Shown here in pieces: positions 1 to 5,725 of a DNA stretch of 10,058 nucleotides. Where the stretch lies: contig DCZC01000121.1 of assembly GCA_002331565.1 (NCBI GenBank), positions 1 through 10,058 on the forward strand, in the 5' to 3' direction. How positions within the stretch are numbered: the stretch's first letter is position 1; each line of letters opens with the position of its first letter. The notes below the pieces were generated by a model, which saw nothing but the letters and a program-made list of their open reading frames with translations, was not told the origin of the DNA and searched no databases. The position numbers were made by a program, and so were the translations under genes. Source of the DNA: Gemmatimonas sp. UBA2094 (lineage in GTDB: Bacteria; Gemmatimonadota; Gemmatimonadetes; Gemmatimonadales; Gemmatimonadaceae).

Positions 1-24
1 CTCGGGGCTGGCGCCACGCCGCGC

Positions 25-1059
25 ATGCTCACGCGGCTCGCGCGGTCGGTGTCGGTGGCCAAACGCGTCGCGCGCGGATACCCGCGCGCGCGCACGTTCT
101 CTGCCGCATTCGTGGCGTTGCTGCCGATGCTCGGCTTGCTGCTCGGGCGCACGGCGCTGCAGCCCAAGGCCGTCGCCATGCAGATGGTGGAGCCCGTTTC
201 CCGCGATGGCTTCGTCTGGGTTACCGATACCGCCGCGCCCATCCCCGTTTCGCTCGGTGTCGTGTTCGTCGACGGCCGCGGTTTGCCCACGCCTCGGGCG
301 CCGGACTCGGTCACCGTGTCGTTCGAGACCGAGCGCGGTTCGGGGCGGCTGATAGGCGTGACGCGGCGGGCAGTCACCAACGGTCGGGTGAAGTTCGATG
401 GTCTCGAACTTTCGGCGAGTGCCCTCGGCCGGTTCGTGTTGCGCGCCGATGACCTGCCTCCGGTACGCTCGCGCCAACTCGCACTGATTCGCTCGCCGGA
501 AACCGCCCGCATCGAGCATCTCGAAATCACTGGGGGCCAGCTCAACGGCCAGACTCTCGACGCGGTACCTCACCGCGTCACGGTGCGCCCCGGTGCGCCG
601 ATCACCGGTATGCTGAAACTTCGCAGCTTCACCACCGGCACCGCCGCCATTCTCGCCGGCGCTGTCGCGCTGTGGGGCGACCGCACACGCAATTTCCTGA
701 CGTTGATGGCCTTACCGCCCAATGGGCGTTCGGAGCACACCATCGTCTTCGAAGACAAGGTCGATCGCCTGCGCAAACTCCGTGCGCCCATGGTGCCAGG
801 TACTTACCCGCTGCTCGTCGTGTTTGCCGCCGAAACGGAGTTACGCTTCGTGGCGAGCGGTACGAATTGGCTGCTGCGCGAGCCGGTCTGGAACGATGGC
901 AACGATCTGGCCGACTTCACGCCCGAGCAGGTGGAGGCACTCCGCCGCGACGGGGTGGTGGGCAACTATCGCCTCATCCCGTCTCCAGACATGAAAACCA
1001 TCGGGCGCGAGCTGCGCGCTCTGACGGGCACCGTCATCGACGTGGTGGTACAGCCGTAA
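25..1059 (+). CDS. Unrecognised membrane-anchored protein with predicted extracytoplasmic beta-rich region (5' end uncertain)
   Basis: I do not recognise a named family, and no function is assigned. The 344-residue reading has an Arg/Lys-rich stretch (residues 1-24), one hydrophobic segment (about 25-41), then a region that should lie outside the cytoplasm. Residues about 70-155 alternate short hydrophobic strands and polar turns and resemble an Ig-like beta sandwich. Later, a block near 278-294 (SGTNWLLREPVWNDGND) is rich in Trp, Asn and Asp and looks like a conserved motif; I have a vague memory of similar blocks at the C-terminus of transmembrane proteins, but cannot confirm it. The reading frame is open back to base 1 and there is no clear ribosome binding site before the ATG at 25, so this may be the C-terminal part of a longer protein, for example one with a cytoplasmic domain upstream. 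It converges on the btuF-like gene, with only 4 bases between stop codons. Confidence 0.7.
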   Translation: MLTRLARSVSVAKRVARGYPRARTFSAAFVALLPMLGLLLGRTALQPKAVAMQMVEPVSRDGFVWVTDTAAPIPVSLGVVFVDGRGLPTPRAPDSVTVSFETERGSGRLIGVTRRAVTNGRVKFDGLELSASALGRFVLRADDLPPVRSRQLALIRSPETARIEHLEITGGQLNGQTLDAVPHRVTVRPGAPITGMLKLRSFTTGTAAILAGAVALWGDRTRNFLTLMALPPNGRSEHTIVFEDKVDRLRKLRAPMVPGTYPLLVVFAAETELRFVASGTNWLLREPVWNDGNDLADFTPEQVEALRRDGVVGNYRLIPSPDMKTIGRELRALTGTVIDVVVQP

Positions 1060-1063
1060 CGGC

Positions 1064-1972
1064 CTACTGCACCCGCAGGGCGTGCCACGGTTCAATTTCA
1101 CTGAACAGTGACGGCGCGAAGATACTCGCCATCGCTTCGATACCGTCCACCACACGCGGGCCGGGGCGTGAGGTGAGCCCGTTCGCATCTATTGCCCATA
1201 CCTGCGTGCCGCTCTCCATCAGCCAGCGCCACGCGGGGAGCGCAAGGCAGCGCTTCGCCTCCGTGGCCGCAGCCTCTACCGAATAGCCGCACGGCGCGAA
1301 GAACACGATATCGGGGTCGCTGGCCCGCAGGGCATCCATGTGCACGCGCGCCGAGTGCTGGCCGCCGACGCCCAGCACATCGAGTCCACCAGCGCGTTTG
1401 ATCTGCTCGGGGCCCCAATGACCCGCGAGATAGAGGGGGTCGGTCCACTCCACCAGGGCCACGCGCGGCCGTGGCGCTTGGGCGGCCTTGAGCGTCTCGT
1501 GCACGTGCTTCACACGGTCGCGCAGTCCGGCGAGCAGTTCGTCGGCTTCGTCTGCCGCGCCGATGGCGTCGGCCACCCGGCGGATGTCGTCGTAAATGCC
1601 ATCGAGCGATTCGCCACCGAGCGTGATGACCATCGGTGGCGGTGACAGTTTCGCGGCAAGCGCGCGTACATCGTGCTCACGCACCGCGCATACCTCGCAC
1701 AACGCCTGCGTGATGATCACGTCGGGGTGGAGCGCCGTGATGCGCTTCTCGTCGAGCGTGAACAGCGCCACGCCCGCCTCGTGCGCCTCACTCACCGCCG
1801 TGTCGATGGCCGCCGGGTCGTGCGTGTCCGGCAAGGCGCTCTTCGTCACGCGCGCCCGCGAGCGCACGACCTCGGGGAAATCGCACTCGTGCGTGATGCC
1901 CACGAGGTGATCGGTGGCGCCGAGCAGGGCGACGATCTCGGTCGCGGCGGGGAGCAGAGAGACGATGCGCAT
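1064..1972 (-). CDS. BtuF-like (cobalamin-type) ABC transporter substrate-binding protein without signal peptide
   Basis: The 302-residue protein belongs to the BtuF/FepB-type periplasmic-binding fold (COG0614-like), whose classical members bind vitamin B12 or iron-siderophores for an ABC importer. Support: the N-terminus MRIVSLLPAATEIVALLG is the usual first strand and helix of this group. Further blocks are THECDFP (27-33), TQALCEVCAV (88-97), VEWTDPLYLAGHWGPE (174-189) and SRPGPRVVDGIEAM (268-281). The mature fold starts at residue 1: there is no signal peptide or lipobox, so the protein may stay in the cytoplasm or the true role may not be import. His28, Cys30, Cys92 and Cys95 are candidate ligand or metal contacts (inference). 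No permease or ATPase gene is beside it. No Shine-Dalgarno sequence is visible before the ATG, but the start fits the family. A large inverted-repeat element begins 28 bases upstream. The substrate is not proven. Confidence 0.88.
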   Translation of the reverse strand: MRIVSLLPAATEIVALLGATDHLVGITHECDFPEVVRSRARVTKSALPDTHDPAAIDTAVSEAHEAGVALFTLDEKRITALHPDVIITQALCEVCAVREHDVRALAAKLSPPPMVITLGGESLDGIYDDIRRVADAIGAADEADELLAGLRDRVKHVHETLKAAQAPRPRVALVEWTDPLYLAGHWGPEQIKRAGGLDVLGVGGQHSARVHMDALRASDPDIVFFAPCGYSVEAAATEAKRCLALPAWRWLMESGTQVWAIDANGLTSRPGPRVVDGIEAMASIFAPSLFSEIEPWHALRVQ

Positions 1973-2003
1973 GTCGACGTGTCGGCAAGGGAACTACGCA
2001 GGG

Positions 2004-2099
2004 ACGCGCGGGACTACGTGCGGTGGACTACGCGTTGGGACCAACGCGCTGGGACCAACACGTTGGGATATACGCGTTGGGAACCACGTCGGATAGGCG
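2004..2099 (+). repeat. Left tandem array of 14-base units (inverted-repeat left arm)
   Basis: Seven consecutive units begin at 2004 (12 bases long), 2016, 2030, 2044, 2058, 2072 and 2086; from 2016 on the period is exactly 14. The best units read ACGCGTTGGGACCA (2030), ACGCGCTGGGACCA (2044), ACACGTTGGGATAT (2058) and ACGCGTTGGGAACC (2072). Where units abut, the junction CCAACGCG(T/C)TGG is itself nearly palindromic, so the array is a series of short dyads. The last unit (2086) is degenerate, and related but irregular copies continue to about 2138. Confidence 0.85.
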
Positions 2100-2121
2100 C
2101 TGTGGCCTACGCCGCTGAGCC

Positions 2122-2199
2122 ACGCAGAGGACTACGCGTACGACCGGCGCTTCGCGCGGTCGCCAAACGCGGAGGGCCACGTCGCGTAGTCCCCCGCGT
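2122..2199. repeat. Nested hairpin inside the inverted-repeat interior
   Basis: Bases 2122-2138 and 2183-2199 are inverted copies with 15 of 17 matches by hand count, including a perfect 8-base core (ACTACGCG with CGCGTAGT). Between them, 2141-2146 and 2157-2162 (CGACCG with CGGTCG) form a smaller hairpin. The left end of this stem overlaps the inner end of the outer arm by a few bases, so the two pairings compete slightly at that point. Confidence 0.6.
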
Positions 2200-2204
2200 C
2201 ACGC

Positions 2205-2236
2205 GCCCGCCCGCAGGGCCGGGCGTAAGCGTTTTT
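2205..2236 (+). other. GC hairpin followed by T5 in the interior of the inverted repeat
   Basis: GCCCG (2205-2209) can pair with CGGGC (2220-2224), followed seven bases later by a run of five T (2232-2236). It resembles a weak intrinsic terminator reading on the + strand, but no + strand gene leads into it and the spacing to the T run is long. It may simply be the second branch of the folded tip. Confidence 0.3.
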
Positions 2237-2266
2237 CCCCGCGTCGTGCAGCCGCGTCGGCCACGG

Positions 2267-2362
2267 CGTCCCTCCCACGTAGCTCCCAGCGCGTAGGTCC
2301 CAACGTGTTGGTCCCAGCGCGTTCTTCCCAACGCGTAGGCCACCGCGCGTAGTCCCGCGCGT
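2267..2362 (-). repeat. Right tandem array of 14-base units in opposite orientation (inverted-repeat right arm)
   Basis: This is the mirror of the left array. Units end at 2362 (12 bases), 2350, 2336, 2322, 2308, 2294 and 2280, again with exact 14-base spacing. Read on the - strand, the outermost 12-base unit (ACGCGCGGGACT) is identical to the first left unit, and the fourth unit (ACGCGCTGGGACCA) is identical to the fourth left unit. The fifth keeps the unusual ACAC start also found in the fifth left unit. The arms therefore correspond unit by unit, which points to inverted duplication of a whole array, or maintenance of pairing, rather than two independent expansions. Confidence 0.85.
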
Positions 2363-2371
2363 CCCAAGTTG

Positions 2372-4078
2372 TTACCGCGCCGGGGCTTCGTAGACGCGCC
2401 TCCCTCCCACCCACGTCGACAGCACCCGCGTCTGCAATACGAGCTCCGCCGGCACGCGCATGATGTCCTGATCGAGCACCACGAAGTCCGCGTACTTGCC
2501 CGGCGTGATCGAACCCAGCTCCTTCTCCTGGAAACCCGCGTAGGCGGCCCACAACGTCATGCTGCGCAGCGCGTCTTCACGGCTCATCTTCTGCTCAGGA
2601 TACCATCCGCCCGCCGGCCAGTCGCGCGCGTCCTGCCGCGCGATGCTCGCGTGGAAGGAGATGAGCGGGTTCACGGCTTCCACCGGGAAGTCGCTGCCGT
2701 TCGGAATGATCACGCCGGTCTGCAGCAGCGACTGCCACGCGTACGCCCCGTAGAGCCGCGTGGGGCCGAGGCGCTTGCCGATCCAGTACATGTCGCTCGT
2801 CTGGTGGCTCGCCTGCATGCTGGGAATTACGCCCATCTGTGCGAAGCGCGGGATGTCGTCCTGATGCAGGATCTGCGCGTGTTCCACGCGGAAGCGGTGG
2901 TCGGCCCGGGGCGTGGCGGCGAGCGCCTTGTCGTACGCATCGAGCACCACGCGGTTCCCGCGATCGCCGATGGCGTGCGTGTTGATCTGGAAGCCCGCCG
3001 CGAGCCCTTGGCGCGCCACCTCTTCGATGTGCGACGGCGCGCTGAGCAGGAGCCCCGTGTTGTTGGGGTCGTCGCTGTACGGCTCCAGCAGCGCGGCGCC
3101 GCGGGAGCCCATCGCGCCATCGGCGTAGAGCTTCACGGCGCGTACCCACACCTGCCCATCGTACAAGGCGCTGCGAGGCCCCACCTGGAAGTAGTGCTTG
3201 AGCGCCTCGGCGTTGTCGCCGATCATCACGTAGAGCCGCAGGTCGAGCTCGCGCTTCTGCGCCATGTCTTCGAACAGCTCGATGTTGGCGCGTGAGGCGC
3301 CCGCGTCGTGCATACCCACCAGCCCCAAGCTGTGCATGCGCGCGATCGCGTCTTTGAGCGCGGCGCGCATTTCGTCGCGCGTGAGCTCGGGGACCTTGCT
3401 GCCGACGAGGCGCTGCGCGTTGTCGATGAACACGCCCGTGGGCGCGCCGTTGGCATCACGCTGGATCTTGCCGCCGCTCGGGTCTTTGGTGGCGGCCGTC
3501 ACGCCGGCCAGCTTCATCGCGGCCGCGTTCACGAAATTCGCGTGGCCGTCCACGCGCGTGAGCAGCACCGGATGATCGGGCACCGCCGCCGACAGCGCGT
3601 CGTGGGTGGGGAAGCGGGTGTCGCCCCAGGCGTTCTGGTCCCACCCCCGCCCGGTGATCCACGTGCCCTTGGGGAGCGTGGCGGCCTTGGCCTGCACGCG
3701 GGCGATCACCTCGGTCACGCTCTTCGTGCCCACGAGATCGACCGCGCGCAGCGTCTGCGCGAGTCCGGCGAAGTGGGCGTGCGCGTCCACCATGCCCGGA
3801 ATCACCGTGCGGCCGCCGGCGTCCACCACGCGCGTGGTAGCGCCCTTCAGCGTGGCCGCCTCGCGCGCCGAGCCGGTGAACACGATGCGGTTGCCACGCA
3901 CCGCGAACGCTTCCACCAGCGGACGACTGTCGTCGGCGGTGTAGATGCGCGCGTTGGTGACGATGAGGTCGGCGGCGGGCTGGGGGGCACCAGCCGACGA
4001 TTGGGCGAGGGCGGCGGCGGGCGCGGCGGCGAGGAGCGATGCGGCGACGGCCAGAGGAGCAGAGCGTGATAGATGCAT
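2372..4078 (-). CDS. Exported YtcJ-type amidohydrolase (amidohydrolase family 3)
   Basis: A metal-dependent hydrolase of the amidohydrolase superfamily, YtcJ/NfdA-like branch, which cleaves amide or related C-N bonds; the substrate cannot be read from sequence. The 568-residue form begins with a short basic N-terminus, an Ala/Leu-rich core and an ALAQ end near residue 26: a signal peptide, so it probably acts in the periplasm. Family marks are the metal-binding DAHAH (H100, H102), K316 in VKLYADGAMGSRGA, H368 in NTHAIGDRGN, H400 in RVEHAQ and the catalytic-type D463 in GSDFPVE. The C-terminal beta segment ITPGKYADFVVLDQD (524-538) is typical. All key residues are present and the length is usual. 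An in-frame ATG at 4189 would add 37 residues before the signal peptide, so the ATG at 4078 is chosen; no strong ribosome binding site is seen. The large inverted repeat begins 6 bases beyond the stop. Confidence 0.93.
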   Translation of the reverse strand: MHLSRSAPLAVAASLLAAAPAAALAQSSAGAPQPAADLIVTNARIYTADDSRPLVEAFAVRGNRIVFTGSAREAATLKGATTRVVDAGGRTVIPGMVDAHAHFAGLAQTLRAVDLVGTKSVTEVIARVQAKAATLPKGTWITGRGWDQNAWGDTRFPTHDALSAAVPDHPVLLTRVDGHANFVNAAAMKLAGVTAATKDPSGGKIQRDANGAPTGVFIDNAQRLVGSKVPELTRDEMRAALKDAIARMHSLGLVGMHDAGASRANIELFEDMAQKRELDLRLYVMIGDNAEALKHYFQVGPRSALYDGQVWVRAVKLYADGAMGSRGAALLEPYSDDPNNTGLLLSAPSHIEEVARQGLAAGFQINTHAIGDRGNRVVLDAYDKALAATPRADHRFRVEHAQILHQDDIPRFAQMGVIPSMQASHQTSDMYWIGKRLGPTRLYGAYAWQSLLQTGVIIPNGSDFPVEAVNPLISFHASIARQDARDWPAGGWYPEQKMSREDALRSMTLWAAYAGFQEKELGSITPGKYADFVVLDQDIMRVPAELVLQTRVLSTWVGGRRVYEAPAR

Positions 4079-4153
4079 GGTGTGGAAACTACTGGCGACA
4101 GCGAATGCTGGTTGATGTGGCCGAATATGGGCGTTTCGGGAGCGCTTGGCGAC

Positions 4154-4165
4154 CTGACACGTCAG
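4154..4165. promoter_or_regulatory. Short inverted repeat CTGAC-AC-GTCAG upstream of the amidohydrolase
   Basis: Five-base arms with a two-base centre lie 75 bases before the amidohydrolase start, between it and the terminator of the fasciclin gene. The TGAC/GTCA dyad is a plausible operator shape. No -10/-35 pair could be supported nearby, and such short dyads occur by chance. Confidence 0.2.
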
Positions 4166-4226
4166 CCGGGAACCACGGACACCATGCACATCCGGAGAGC
4201 GACGCCCGGGCTGCGTCTCGCCACAA

Positions 4227-4260
4227 CGAAAAACGCCACCCCGTAACCGGGGTGGCGTTC
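4227..4260 (-). terminator. Intrinsic terminator of the fasciclin-domain gene
   Basis: A perfect 12-base stem (4232-4243 with 4248-4259) encloses the 4-base loop TAAC on the + strand. Read on the - strand it is followed by five U residues (complement of the A run 4229-4233). It lies 59 bases after the stop codon at 4319. This is the clearest rho-independent terminator in the window and separates the fasciclin gene from the amidohydrolase. Confidence 0.88.
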
Positions 4261-4318
4261 TCCGTAGCTCTCGCCCTCCGTGCTGCGAGGCCGAAGGGCG
4301 CAGGTTGCAGGCCGAACC

Positions 4319-4807
4319 TTACTTGGCCGGCGGCAGGATCACCGCGTCGATCACGTGAATCACGCCGTTCTTGGTGGCGATGTCCGTCTTCACGATGTGC
4401 GCGTTGTTGATCATCGGCGTGCTGCCCATGACGGAGATCTTGGCGTCGGAGCCTTCGACCATCTTGGCGCTCTTGCCGGCGAGCTTGAGCGCGTCGGCAG
4501 CCATGACCTTGCCGGCCACGACGTGGTAGAGCAGCACGGCCTTGAGCTTCGCCTTGTCGGCGGCCAGCGCCTGCAGCGTGGCGGCCGGCACCTTGGCGAA
4601 CGCTTCATCGGTCGGGGCGAACACGGTGAACGGGCCCGGGCCCTTCAGCGTCTCCACGAGGCCGGCGTCGCCGAGGAGCTTGGCGAGCGTCTTGAACGAG
4701 CCCGCGGCCACCGCGGTCTCGACGATATCCTTGTCCTGCGCCTGGGCGGCAGCGGGGGCAGCAAACGCCAGCACGGCGGCGGTGGCGAGCAGGGAAAGCT
4801 TGCGCAT
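4319..4807 (-). CDS. Secreted fasciclin (FAS1) domain protein
   Basis: The 162-residue protein is a signal peptide (residues 1 to about 23, ending near AQAQ) plus a single FAS1 domain, a fold linked to cell adhesion and surface or matrix contacts in many bacteria. The H1 motif [15 protein letters not shown] is at 60-74, the conserved Tyr-His pair is at Y94-H95 in [10 protein letters not shown], and the H2 motif [13 protein letters not shown] is at 147-159. The length is standard for single-domain bacterial members, which resemble mycobacterial MPB70 and are usually exported. The start at 4807 is preferred over an in-frame ATG at 4822 because GGAG lies 9 bases upstream and the signal peptide then begins MRKLS. 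It has its own terminator and a 218-base upstream gap, so it is probably transcribed alone. The ligand is unknown. Confidence 0.93.
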   Translation of the reverse strand: MRKLSLLATAAVLAFAAPAAAQAQDKDIVETAVAAGSFKTLAKLLGDAGLVETLKGPGPFTVFAPTDEAFAKVPAATLQALAADKAKLKAVLLYHVVAGKVMAADALKLAGKSAKMVEGSDAKISVMGSTPMINNAHIVKTDIATKNGVIHVIDAVILPPAK

Positions 4808-4816
4808 TTGAGGCGA

Positions 4817-4820
4817 CTCC
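4817..4820 (-). promoter_or_regulatory. Ribosome binding site that sets the fasciclin start
   Basis: GGAG on the - strand, with 9 bases between it and the ATG at 4807. It falls inside the alternative five-codon N-terminal extension from 4822 and so argues for the shorter form. Confidence 0.65.
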
Positions 4821-4823
4821 ATA

Positions 4824-4860
4824 GGAACGGGTTCCGATCAGTGTAGGACCACCCGGTCCT
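4824..4860. promoter_or_regulatory. Two inverted repeats upstream of the fasciclin gene
   Basis: GGAAC-GG-GTTCC (4824-4835) and AGGACC-ACCC-GGTCCT (4845-4860) lie 17-53 bases before the start codon. They could be operator sites or 5' leader hairpins. I could not place a convincing sigma70 or ECF promoter around them. Confidence 0.3.
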
Positions 4861-4957
4861 AACATGAGCCCGAACACCACGGAAGCGTACCCCGTTCCAG
4901 CCGTGATGGTCCCGTGACAGTCCGAGCAGTTCGGTCCGGTACCCCGGTCACGTTCGA

Positions 4958-4999
4958 GGCACCCTTCACCCGCGACCCCGGACCCCGAGCAGGGGTGCC
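4958..4999 (-). terminator. Weak hairpin downstream of the YggT-family gene
   Basis: GGCACCC (4958-4964) can pair with GGGTGCC (4993-4999) across a 28-base loop, 26 bases after the YggT stop codon; a shorter ACCCC/GGGGT stem (4982-4996) competes. No U run follows. A possible transcript end only. Confidence 0.2.
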
Positions 5000-5025
5000 G
5001 TCTTGGCCGCGCGTTGGCCCGCGAC

Positions 5026-5622
5026 TTACCGTAGCACGCCCAGCACCAGCGACTCGACGATCCCCAACCCGAAGTACGCCACCAGCACGCTGATGTCGAT
5101 CATGCCGATGGTGGGAATCACGTTGCGCAGCGGGGCCAGGAACCATTCGGTGAGCACGAAGCTCCAGCGCCACCACGTGGAGTAGGGGCCGCCGCCCACC
5201 CAGCTCGCGATCACCCGGGCGAAGAGGGCGATGCGCAGCGCGCTGAAGGTCCATTTCACGAGCAGCATCACCAGCCCGCCGCCGCTCTGTGACGCGTACG
5301 CCAGCATGAGGAGCTGGTCGCGCAGGAACTGTATCCCCGACAGGAGCAGCAGCCCGCCAAGCACCACCACCGCCAGCGCCCACCACGGCGCCGCGTACGG
5401 CGTGCCGCCGGCGCGGAGCAGCTTGCGCTCCATGGGCGTCACCAGCACGGGGTCGACTCGTTCACGCACGAAGCGCGCGAACGGCGAAAACGGCGAAATG
5501 CGCCGCGTGCGCACGGCCCAGCTGGTGATGGCGCCAACCCCGGCGACGAAGCCGGCGGCGAACACCAGCGGCCGCAGCAGCACCAGGACGGCATTCAGAA
5601 CTCCGGCGACGGTCTCGATCAT
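5026..5622 (-). CDS. YggT-family integral membrane protein, double domain
   Basis: The 198-residue protein has about four hydrophobic segments (roughly residues 8-32, 79-100, 115-140 and 174-197). The C-terminal half carries the YggT signature FLAPLRNVIPTIGMIDIS (161-178): a Pro-Leu-Arg, a VIP and an Asp-Ile-Ser before the last membrane helix. The N-terminal half looks like a first, degenerate YggT copy (RPLVF, then a polar loop with SPFARFVRERVDPVL), giving the two-copy length seen in many bacteria. YggT proteins sit in the inner membrane; their role is not well defined, though links to osmotic or ion stress and to cell division or envelope gene clusters have been proposed. No such cluster is present here. 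It lies 103 bases downstream of the acyl-CoA dehydrogenase, so cotranscription is possible. No clear ribosome binding site is seen before the chosen start. Confidence 0.88.
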   Translation of the reverse strand: MIETVAGVLNAVLVLLRPLVFAAGFVAGVGAITSWAVRTRRISPFSPFARFVRERVDPVLVTPMERKLLRAGGTPYAAPWWALAVVVLGGLLLLSGIQFLRDQLLMLAYASQSGGGLVMLLVKWTFSALRIALFARVIASWVGGGPYSTWWRWSFVLTEWFLAPLRNVIPTIGMIDISVLVAYFGLGIVESLVLGVLR

Positions 5623-5725
5623 GACCGAAGCATACCCGGATGGCGGCGCCGAGTGCTCCCAGAACGCCAGCCAGGGCCCCCTCTCAGTGCCGCCACGGCC
5701 GCCGTGTGCATGCGCGGCGCCATCC

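Larger units (their letters stand above)
2001..2365. repeat. Large imperfect inverted-repeat element built from 14-base units
   Basis: The gap between the amidohydrolase and btuF-like genes is almost wholly occupied by this element. Bases 2001-2126 and 2240-2365 are inverted copies in one ungapped register (paired positions always sum to 4366). I count about 106 of 126 matching positions by hand, best at the outer 70 bases and weaker inward. The 113-base interior has its own hairpins. The element starts 6 bases after the amidohydrolase stop codon and ends 28 bases before the btuF-like start. As DNA it could extrude a cruciform; as RNA it would fold into one long rod with a branched tip. Possible roles: transcript end or insulation, a non-autonomous mobile palindrome (REP/MITE-like), or a protein-binding array. 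No transposase and no target-site duplication were seen. The structure is directly visible; the function is unknown. Confidence 0.85.

Noticed and set aside
69..90. Nine-base CG-alternating hairpin near the start of the first gene
   Set aside because: It lies within Arg/Ala/Gly codons of a GC-rich reading frame and consists mostly of alternating CG, so it is likely a composition effect.
2001..2365. Insertion sequence or complete transposon
   Set aside because: There is no transposase reading frame and no flanking direct repeat that I could find; at most it would be a non-autonomous element.
1973..2371. CRISPR array
   Set aside because: The repeat units are 14 bases long and directly adjacent with no spacers, and they occur in two opposed arrays; no cas genes are present.
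1973..2371. Cobalamin riboswitch upstream of the btuF-like gene
   Set aside because: I looked on the - strand for the B12 box and the GCCACTG element and found neither; the region is explained by the inverted repeat.
2369..4069. Open frames of 308 and 253 codons on the + strand opposite the amidohydrolase
   Set aside because: They are mirror shadows of a well-supported amidohydrolase gene and show Arg/His/Gly-rich low-complexity products.
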